Origin: Leisingera sp. ANG-Vp
GTDB lineage: Bacteria; Pseudomonadota; Alphaproteobacteria; Rhodobacterales; Rhodobacteraceae
DNA: 64,000 nt
Assembly (NCBI RefSeq): GCF_000813725.1
Contig: NZ_JWLD01000020.1
Span: 1 to 64,000, forward strand
Direction: 5' to 3'
The position numbers and the translations under genes are program-made. The notes below the pieces were generated by a model. That model saw nothing but the letters and a program-made list of their open reading frames with translations. It searched no databases and was not told the DNA's origin. Within the stretch, counting starts at the first letter, position 1, and the number at the start of each line of letters is the position of its first letter. Shown piece by piece: positions 8,184-14,797 of this stretch.

Positions 8184-8738
8184 CTAGCGCGGGCTGCGCT
8201 TGGCCAGGATCCGCTGCAGGGTGCGGCGGTGCATGTTCAGGCGCCGGGCAGTTTCCGAGACATTGCGGTCGCAAAGCTCATAGATCCGCTGGATATGCTC
8301 CCAGCGCACCCGGTCGGCGCTCATCGGGTTCTCCGGCGGCGGCGGCAGCTCATCGCCGCTGGCCAGCAGCGCGTTCATGATGTCGGTGGCATCGGCCGGC
8401 TTGGACAGATAATCAGTCGCGCCGATCTTGACCGCGGCAACTGCGGTGGCAATGGCACCGTATCCGGTCAGCACCACAACCCGGCTGTCGGGCCGCTTTT
8501 CGCGCAGCACTTCGACCACGTCGAGGCCGTTGCCATCCTCCAGCCGCAGGTCGACCACGGCATAGGCCGGCGGGCGCGCTGTGGCGATGGCGCTGCCTGC
8601 GGCGACCGAGCCGGCAGTCTCAACCTCAAAGCCGCGTTTCTCCATTGCCTTGGCCAAACGCCGCAGAAACGGCTCGTCGTCATCGACCAGCAGCAGCGTC
8701 TTGTCGGGTCCAATGTCCTGCAGAGCAGTTTCGGCCAT
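8184..8738 (-). CDS. regA: Redox response regulator RegA/PrrA/ActR
   Basis: RegA is the DNA-binding partner of the RegB kinase and controls energy-related genes (respiration, CO2 and N2 fixation, photosynthesis where present). The 184-residue protein has a receiver domain with the acidic pair VDDDE near residue 18, the phosphoacceptor Asp63 (VVDLRLEDGNG) and Lys in YLSKPAD. A proline linker (ELPPPPENPMS) precedes the Fis-type helix-turn-helix NVSETARRLNMHRRTLQRILAKRSPR, nearly invariant among RegA homologues. It follows senC on the minus strand, and regB is divergent. Confidence 0.96.
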   Translation of the reverse strand: MAETALQDIGPDKTLLLVDDDEPFLRRLAKAMEKRGFEVETAGSVAAGSAIATARPPAYAVVDLRLEDGNGLDVVEVLREKRPDSRVVVLTGYGAIATAVAAVKIGATDYLSKPADATDIMNALLASGDELPPPPENPMSADRVRWEHIQRIYELCDRNVSETARRLNMHRRTLQRILAKRSPR

Positions 8739-8816
8739 GCCCGGTCCTCCGCGAAGTTTTTCAGTTCACGCAAGAATATGACCGGGCAAGGGGAAAGGTC
8801 AAACAGCTATCCTGCT

Positions 8817-9437
8817 TCAGATTTTCTCGACGAAACAGGCGGTTTTGTCGGCCATCTGCTCCGCCGTTTCATCGCGGCGGAAGAACTCGACAAAGCCATC
8901 CTCGGGCAGCACCAGGTAGGAGAAGGTGGAGTGGTCGACCAGGTAGTAATCCTCGTCGCCTTCGTTCTTCTTGAAGTAGGTCTTATAGGCTTTGCTGGCC
9001 GCCTTGACCTGGTCCAGCGAACCGGTGAGGCCAATCATCTTTTCATGCAGGTTTTCGGCAAAATCGCCAACGGCCTCAGGGGTATCGCGGTCCGGGTCGA
9101 TGGAGATGAACACCGGCGTCACACTGATTCCGCGCTCCGCCAGAACGTCGACGGCATCGGCGTTGCGGGCCGAATCCATCGGGCAGACATCGGGACAGAA
9201 GGTGTAGCCGAAGTAGACGATTGACGGCTCGGTGATCACGTCCTTGTCGGTCACCGTCTCACCCTGTGCGTTGACCAGCTCGAACGGCCCGCCGATGGTA
9301 TCCGCGCCGCCGGCGATCTGGCTGCTGCGGCACTGTGCGAATTTGTCGCCCCCGCCGCCTCCGCGTGTCAGCATCCAGGCGCCGCCCAGCAGGGCAGCAA
9401 CAAAAACGGCAGCAAGAAGAGCATAAAGGCGGGTCAT
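8817..9437 (-). CDS. senC: SCO1/SenC/PrrC family copper chaperone
   Basis: SenC/PrrC proteins bring copper to the CuA or CuB site of cytochrome oxidases in the periplasm and influence RegB signalling. The 206-residue protein has a single N-terminal membrane anchor (residues 4-24), a glycine-rich linker and a thioredoxin fold with the CxxxC copper motif FGYTFCPDVCPMD and the distal His in YYLVDHSTFSYL. Spacing to regA is 78 bp on the same strand. The regB gene starts 116 bp away on the other strand, so the intergenic region holds both promoters. Confidence 0.94.
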   Translation of the reverse strand: MTRLYALLAAVFVAALLGGAWMLTRGGGGGDKFAQCRSSQIAGGADTIGGPFELVNAQGETVTDKDVITEPSIVYFGYTFCPDVCPMDSARNADAVDVLAERGISVTPVFISIDPDRDTPEAVGDFAENLHEKMIGLTGSLDQVKAASKAYKTYFKKNEGDEDYYLVDHSTFSYLVLPEDGFVEFFRRDETAEQMADKTACFVEKI

Positions 9438-9553
9438 GAGATCACACTTTTCGTCAGGGAAGGGTTGTTGATCGTTTGCGGCGCCAGACCTATCAAGAAA
9501 TACAGCCGATGCAACTGGCGCACGGCGTCACATCTGCGGGAGCACCGAAGCAC

Positions 9554-10951
9554 ATGAGCGAACGCCCTTACCGGCTGCTGAGCGGCCAGGAGCACAGCAA
9601 CTGGATCCGGCTGCGCACCCTGATCCTGCTGCGCTGGGTTGCAATTGCGGGCCAGGTGACGGCCATCGCCGTTGCCCAGTACCGCTTCAACCTGCAGCTG
9701 GAGCTGGCGCTGTGCTACCTCGCCATCGGCGTTTCGGCCGCGGGCAATCTGATCGCCGTCTTTGCCTTCCCGGAAAACAAGCGCCTGAGCGAGTTCGAGA
9801 ACTTCCTGATGGTGCTGTTCGACCTCCTGCAGCTGGCGTTCCTGTTGTATCTGACCGGCGGGCTCAACAACCCCTTTGCGCTCTTGGTGCTGGGGCCGGT
9901 GACAATTTCCGCTGCGGTGATGGGGCTGCGCTCCACCCTGATCATCGGCGCCACAGCCATCATCCTGGTCACCCTGATGGCCGAGTTCCACCTGCCGCTG
10001 CGCACCGAGCAGGGGTTCATTCTGCGCATTCCGGATGTGTTCATCTTCGGCAACTGGATTGCGATTGTGATCGCCATTCTGTTCATCGGGGCCTATTCCT
10101 TCCGGGTCAGCAACGAGATGCGGTCGATGTCGGACGCGCTGAGCGCCACCCAGCTGGCCTTGTCGCGCGAGCAGAAGCTGACCGATCTGGGCGGTGTGGT
10201 TGCGGCCGCCGCGCATGAGCTGGGCACGCCGCTTGCGACCATAAAACTCACCAGCGCTGAGCTGATCGAAGAGCTGGATGACCGCCCCGACCTGCGCGAG
10301 GATGCCGCCCTGATCCGCGAGCAGGCTGACCGCTGCCGCGACATCCTGCGCAGCATGGGCCGGGCCGGCAAAGACGACCTGCACCTGCGGCAGGCTCCGT
10401 TCTCGACCCTGGTGAACGAGGCCGCCGAGCCGCATATGAACCGCGGCAAGGCGATCCTCTACAATGAGGAGCCGCTGGAGGGCGGGGATTTCCAGCAGCC
10501 GACCGTGATGCGGAAACCCGAGATCATTCACGGGCTGCGGAACCTGGTGCAAAATGCCGTCGACTTTGCCAAAACCACCGTCTGGATTGATGCCGCCTGG
10601 AACGACGACCGGATCATCCTGCGGATCTGCGATGACGGCCGCGGCTTCCCGCCTCAGCTGATCGGCCGGATCGGCGACCCCTTTGTGCGCCGCCGCCGCG
10701 GCGAGAGCGAACTGAAACAGCGGCCGGAGTATGAAGGCATGGGCCTGGGCCTGTTCATTGCCAAAACCCTGCTGGAGCGCACCGGCGCGCAGCTGCGATT
10801 CGCCAACGGAACCGACACCTTCCAGACCCTCAACCCCTACCAGGACCGCCGCGGCGCAATTGTCGAGGTGTCCTGGCCGCGCAAAAAGATCGATGCCCTT
10901 GCCGGCGGCGGCAGCCCGGCGCTCGGAAAAAATATTCCTCTAGAAATTTAA
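9554..10951 (+). CDS. regB: Redox sensor histidine kinase RegB/PrrB
   Basis: RegB is a membrane histidine kinase that reads the redox state of the quinone pool. The 465-residue protein has six predicted membrane segments in residues 25-185. It carries the quinone-binding heptapeptide GGLNNPF, the phosphoacceptor His in VVAAAAHELGTPLATIKL, the redox-active Cys in IREQADRCRDILRSMGRAGKDDL, and ATPase boxes NLVQNAVDFAK, DDGRGFP and GMGLGLFIAKTLLERTGA. I use the ATG at 9554 (MSERPYRLL), with GGAG upstream; the ATG at 9509 would add 15 residues. Its C-terminal tail is longer than the ATPase core and looks disordered. Confidence 0.95.
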   Translation: MSERPYRLLSGQEHSNWIRLRTLILLRWVAIAGQVTAIAVAQYRFNLQLELALCYLAIGVSAAGNLIAVFAFPENKRLSEFENFLMVLFDLLQLAFLLYLTGGLNNPFALLVLGPVTISAAVMGLRSTLIIGATAIILVTLMAEFHLPLRTEQGFILRIPDVFIFGNWIAIVIAILFIGAYSFRVSNEMRSMSDALSATQLALSREQKLTDLGGVVAAAAHELGTPLATIKLTSAELIEELDDRPDLREDAALIREQADRCRDILRSMGRAGKDDLHLRQAPFSTLVNEAAEPHMNRGKAILYNEEPLEGGDFQQPTVMRKPEIIHGLRNLVQNAVDFAKTTVWIDAAWNDDRIILRICDDGRGFPPQLIGRIGDPFVRRRRGESELKQRPEYEGMGLGLFIAKTLLERTGAQLRFANGTDTFQTLNPYQDRRGAIVEVSWPRKKIDALAGGGSPALGKNIPLEI

Positions 10952-11039
10952 CTATTCACTTTTGGGCAACCAATTAAACTTGATTTAACCTTTATTAGGG
11001 AACCATGCCGGTAAACGAGAGCTGAACTGGGCAGGAAAC

Positions 11040-12587
11040 ATGCAGAACTTCGCTTCGATCGAATGGTTTGTACTGGCAGCACTGTGCGCCGCAACCGCCG
11101 CGGCCGCGGTCTGGTGGCTGTCGCCAACGCCCCGCCGCCGCGGCATGGAACATGACCTGCTGGCCGGTGACGGCCGCACCGATGCGGTGTTCCTGTTCGA
11201 CGAAAACAGCCTGATCGGCTGGTCCTCCGGCGCCCGCAAGTTCATTGGCGACCAGGCCGAGAACTTCGACTGGAGCATGCTGCGCGACCAGCTTGCCCGC
11301 AGCTACCCCGGCCTGCCGCAATCCCCTGGTTTTCTTAAGGATGTCGGCCCGCTGGTGCTCTCCGGCACCGCCTCTGCCGAAAGCCGCGAGGCGCATTGCG
11401 AATGGATTGACGGAGTCACCCGGGTGCAATTGCGCCGCAGCACCCTGGAAGAGCAGAACAAATCCCTGGATCAGGAACTGACCACCCTGCGTGCCGCTGT
11501 GCATCAGGCCCCCTACCCGGTCTGGCTGCAGTCGGAAGAGGGCAATGTCACCTGGTCCAACCTTGCCTATGACGATCTCAGCCAGAAGATCCGCGGCCGC
11601 AGCGCCGATTTTGCGGAGCCCCTGTTCACCGATCTGCACGACCCGATGACCAGCGGAAAGCCTGAGCGAATCTCCATCCCGCTGCCGGAAAGCAGCAAAA
11701 AGCTGTGGTACAACGTCTCGACCACCGAAACCGAGGCCGGCTGGCTGTGCCATGCGGTGGACGTCAACGCCGTGGTCGACGCCGAGGTCGCACAGCGCAA
11801 CTTTGTGCAGACCCTGGCCAAGACTTTTGCCCAGCTGTCGATCGGCCTTGCAATCTTTGACCGCAACCGCCAGCTGGTGCTGTTCAACCCGGTGCTGATC
11901 GACCTGACCGCCCTGCCCGCAAATTTCCTCAGCTCGCGCCCGAACCTGCTGACCTTCTTCGACCGGCTGCGCGACCAGCGGATGATGCCGGAACCGAAAA
12001 GCTATTCCAGCTGGCGCCACCAGATGGCCGACCTGCTGGAAGCTGCCGCCGAAGGCCGTTACCAGGAAACATGGTCGCTGCCGTCGGGCTCGGTCTACAA
12101 GGTCTCGGGCCGGCCGCACCCCGATGGCGCCATCGCCTTCCTGTTCGAGGACATCACCGCCGAAGTGACCCTGACCCGCCAATTCCGGTCCGAGCTGGAA
12201 ATGGGCCAGTCAATCATGGATCAGATGGACGAAGCGATTGCGGTTTTCGCCAACGATGGCAGCATGACATTCTCCAACAGCGCCTATGGCAGCTTGTGGC
12301 AGATGGACCCGGAGGCCAGCTTTGCCAAAGTCTCGATCATGGACGCCAGCCGCGTCTGGCAGGACACCTGCGCCCCCACCCCGGTCTGGGGCGAGATCCG
12401 CGACTTTGTCGCCGGCTGCGAAGGGCGGGATACCTGGTGGTCCCATGTGCAGCTGCGTGACGGAACGGCAATGATCTGCAAGGTCTCCGCGATCCAGAAC
12501 GGTGCCACCATGGTCAGGTTCCACACCCCGGAAACTGCCACTTTGCCAGCGGATCAGGAGCGTTTCCCCGCCCTCAGTCAAAACTGA
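11040..12587 (+). CDS. Membrane-anchored multi-PAS protein without kinase domain
   Basis: The 515-residue protein has one N-terminal membrane helix (about residues 8-27) and three PAS-like regions (about residues 150-250, 255-370 and 390-505; examples: LSIGLAIFDRNRQLVLFNPVLIDL and DQMDEAIAVFANDGSMTFSN). A short coiled coil (STLEEQNKSLDQELTTLR) precedes them. The whole open frame ends without an HisKA, HATPase, GGDEF, EAL or PP2C domain, so it may be a sensor that acts through partner proteins. It is preceded by an 88-bp AT-rich gap after regB and followed by tsaE; the regB-PAS-tsaE order suggests conservation. Function is unknown. Confidence 0.85.
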   Translation: MQNFASIEWFVLAALCAATAAAAVWWLSPTPRRRGMEHDLLAGDGRTDAVFLFDENSLIGWSSGARKFIGDQAENFDWSMLRDQLARSYPGLPQSPGFLKDVGPLVLSGTASAESREAHCEWIDGVTRVQLRRSTLEEQNKSLDQELTTLRAAVHQAPYPVWLQSEEGNVTWSNLAYDDLSQKIRGRSADFAEPLFTDLHDPMTSGKPERISIPLPESSKKLWYNVSTTETEAGWLCHAVDVNAVVDAEVAQRNFVQTLAKTFAQLSIGLAIFDRNRQLVLFNPVLIDLTALPANFLSSRPNLLTFFDRLRDQRMMPEPKSYSSWRHQMADLLEAAAEGRYQETWSLPSGSVYKVSGRPHPDGAIAFLFEDITAEVTLTRQFRSELEMGQSIMDQMDEAIAVFANDGSMTFSNSAYGSLWQMDPEASFAKVSIMDASRVWQDTCAPTPVWGEIRDFVAGCEGRDTWWSHVQLRDGTAMICKVSAIQNGATMVRFHTPETATLPADQERFPALSQN

Positions 12588-12636
12588 ACCCGGAAACCCG
12601 CTTGCAGCAGGCAAACGGCGGCGCCATTCTAGCGCC

Positions 12637-13113
12637 ATGACACCGAATACCGCGTCCCGCACGCTGAACTCACCGGATGAAACGGCCCAATTGGCCGCAG
12701 AAATCGCCGGGGCCCTGCGCCCCGGCGATTGCCTGCTGCTGGAGGGTGTGATCGGGGCCGGCAAGACCCATTTCGCCCGCCATCTGATCCAGTCGCTGAT
12801 GGATGTTCCCGAAGATGTCCCTTCGCCGACGTTCACCCTGGTGCAGACCTATGACGTGCCCGCCGGAGAGCTGTGGCACACCGACCTCTACCGGCTCTCC
12901 TCCCTGGATGAGCTGGAAGAACTGGGCCTGACCGAAGCTTTCGACAGTGCCATCTGCCTGGTCGAATGGCCCGGCCGGCTGGCTGAGCTGACCCCGCCCC
13001 ACGCCCTGCACCTGACCCTTGCCCTGGATCCCGATCACGAAGACCGCCGCCACTTGACGCTGAGCTGGAGCGACGCGAAATGGCAGCCCCTGATGGAGCG
13101 CATCTGCGCATGA
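12637..13113 (+). CDS. tsaE: tRNA threonylcarbamoyladenosine biosynthesis ATPase
   Basis: TsaE is the small P-loop ATPase that drives the TsaB-TsaD complex in t6A37 formation. The 158-residue product has the Walker A LEGVIGAGKTHFAR, the PSPTFTLVQTY switch, HTDLYRLSSLDELEELGL and the Walker-like LVEWPGRL. The start at 12637 fits the family and avoids overlapping the PAS gene by 86 bp. Its stop overlaps the start of amgK by ATGA, so it heads the tsaE-amgK-murU-addB-addA operon. Confidence 0.96.
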   Translation: MTPNTASRTLNSPDETAQLAAEIAGALRPGDCLLLEGVIGAGKTHFARHLIQSLMDVPEDVPSPTFTLVQTYDVPAGELWHTDLYRLSSLDELEELGLTEAFDSAICLVEWPGRLAELTPPHALHLTLALDPDHEDRRHLTLSWSDAKWQPLMERICA

Positions 13114-14105
13114 CCGACCGCAACACCCTGTGCGAAACCTTCCTCGCAGCAACGCCTTACGCTGGCTGGCAGCGCGGGCCCCTGGCCGGCGATGCCTCGA
13201 ACCGGCGGTACGAGCGGCTGACCTCTGGCGGCAGAACCGTTGTGCTGATGGACGCGCCGCCGGAGAAGGGCGAGGACGTCCGCCCCTTTATCCGCATTGC
13301 GGAATACTTGCGCGCCCAGGGCCTCAGCGCGCCGGAAATCCTGGCCCGGGACGTCGAGCACGGCTTTTTGCTGCTGGAAGATCTGGGCGACGATCTCTTT
13401 GCCCGTGCTGTCCTGCGTGAACCCAAGCTGGAAAAGGAGCTGTACCAGGCAGCAACCGATGCCCTTGTTGTCCTGCACCAGGCGCCGATGCCGGAACTGG
13501 AGCCCTACGGCCCCCGGATGATGGCAGAAATGGCTGGTCTTGCCCTGTCCAAGTACCGCGACGGTATCCTGGGCGGACATGATCCAAACCTGCAATCCAG
13601 GTTTGAAGACCAGTTCGAAGACATCCTGCGCGAAACCATTAAGGGCGATCCGGTGCTTGTCCAGCGCGACTACCACGCGGAGAACCTGCTGTGGCTTCCC
13701 GAGCGCTCGGGCGTTGCCCGGGTTGGCCTGCTGGATTTCCAGGATGCCCGCTCCGGCCACCCGGCCTATGATCTGGTCTCGCTGCTGCAGGATGCCCGCC
13801 GCGATGTGCCCGCCGGCATCGAAATGCAAATGATCGACCGCTACATTGCCGCCGCCGGCGCCGACGATTCCGGTTTCCGCACCGCCTATACGGTGCTGGG
13901 CGTGCAGCGGAACCTGCGCATTCTTGGCGTCTTTGCCCGCCTCAGCATGGAGTATGGCAAGCCGCACTATGTGGACCTGATCCCGCGGGTCTGGGACCAT
14001 TTCATCCGCGGGCTGGAGCATCCTGCATTGGCGCCGGTTGCCGGGCTGCTGCGCGACAGCTTGCCTGCGCCCACTCCGGACAACCTGAACAAGCTGAGGC
14101 CCTGA
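13110..14105 (+). CDS. amgK: Aminoglycoside phosphotransferase-fold kinase, likely N-acetylmuramate/GlcNAc kinase AmgK
   Basis: The 331-residue protein has the APH kinase fold: a glycine-poor loop (LAGDASNRRYERL), the catalytic-loop HxD-like RDYHAENLLWLPE and the metal Asp in GLLDFQDARSGHPAYDL. This is the AmgK form of COG3178. AmgK phosphorylates MurNAc or GlcNAc at C1, and the next gene is the MurU-type nucleotidyltransferase, which supports the assignment. Together they feed recycled muramic acid to UDP-MurNAc, bypassing MurA. The ATGA overlap with tsaE and TGATG overlap with murU suggest translational coupling. The substrate is inferred from the pair. Confidence 0.88.
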   Translation: MTDRNTLCETFLAATPYAGWQRGPLAGDASNRRYERLTSGGRTVVLMDAPPEKGEDVRPFIRIAEYLRAQGLSAPEILARDVEHGFLLLEDLGDDLFARAVLREPKLEKELYQAATDALVVLHQAPMPELEPYGPRMMAEMAGLALSKYRDGILGGHDPNLQSRFEDQFEDILRETIKGDPVLVQRDYHAENLLWLPERSGVARVGLLDFQDARSGHPAYDLVSLLQDARRDVPAGIEMQMIDRYIAAAGADDSGFRTAYTVLGVQRNLRILGVFARLSMEYGKPHYVDLIPRVWDHFIRGLEHPALAPVAGLLRDSLPAPTPDNLNKLRP

Positions 14106-14797
14106 TGCAGCGTTCCCCCGATGCCGTGATGCTGTTTGCCGCGGGTTTTGGCACCCGGATGCGGGAGCTGACCCGTGACAAGCCGAAACCGATGATCGAC
14201 GTCGCTGGCCGGCCATTGATTTCCCACGCGCTGGAGCTGGCCAAGGCCATCCAGCCGGCCCGGATTGCGGCGAACCTGCATTACAAGCCTGAGTCTCTGA
14301 AAGCCTTGTTAGAGCCTGAAAATGTGCAGATCAGTCTCGAAAGCCCCGAGATTCTCGACACTGGCGGCGGGCTGCGCTACGCCTTGCCTTTGCTGGGAGA
14401 CGGGCCGGTTTTCACCATGAACACTGATGCCATCTGGAAAGGCCCGAACCCGCTCCAACTGGCGCTTGAGGCTTGGGATCCCGACCGCATGGACGCGCTG
14501 CTGGTCTGCGTGCCGCTGGAACGCGCCGTGGGCCGCACCGGCGGCGGTGATTTCTCGGCAGACGCGGAGGGCCGCATCAGCCGCGGCGGAAATCTGGTCT
14601 ATGGCGGTGTTCAGATCCTGAAAACAGACGGACTGCACCAGGTCGAAGAACAAGTGTTTTCGCTGAATGTGCTGTGGAACAAAATGGCTGCGGACAACCG
14701 GCTGTTTGCACTGGAATATCCCGGCCGCTGGTGCGATGTGGGCCGCCCCGAAGGGATTACATTGGCCGAGGAGCTGATCGCCGCAGATGATGTTTGA
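14105..14797 (+). CDS. murU: Nucleotidyltransferase, likely N-acetylmuramate-1-P uridylyltransferase MurU
   Basis: The 230-residue nucleotidyltransferase has the sugar-1-phosphate nucleotidyltransferase signature LFAAGFGTRMRELTRDKPKPMIDVAGRPLI, the ETGGG-like DTGGGLRYALPLLG and the NTDAIW metal motif. MurU converts MurNAc-1-P with UTP to UDP-MurNAc. The same fold is often annotated as mannose-1-phosphate guanylyltransferase, but the amgK neighbour makes MurU more likely. It overlaps addB by 11 bases. Confidence 0.87.
   Translation: MQRSPDAVMLFAAGFGTRMRELTRDKPKPMIDVAGRPLISHALELAKAIQPARIAANLHYKPESLKALLEPENVQISLESPEILDTGGGLRYALPLLGDGPVFTMNTDAIWKGPNPLQLALEAWDPDRMDALLVCVPLERAVGRTGGGDFSADAEGRISRGGNLVYGGVQILKTDGLHQVEEQVFSLNVLWNKMAADNRLFALEYPGRWCDVGRPEGITLAEELIAADDV

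Noticed and set aside
10995-12182. Minus-strand open frame (395 codons) opposite the PAS gene
   Set aside because: Composition (Gln, Gly, Arg and His-rich) is that of an antisense shadow; the PAS gene is clearly coding.
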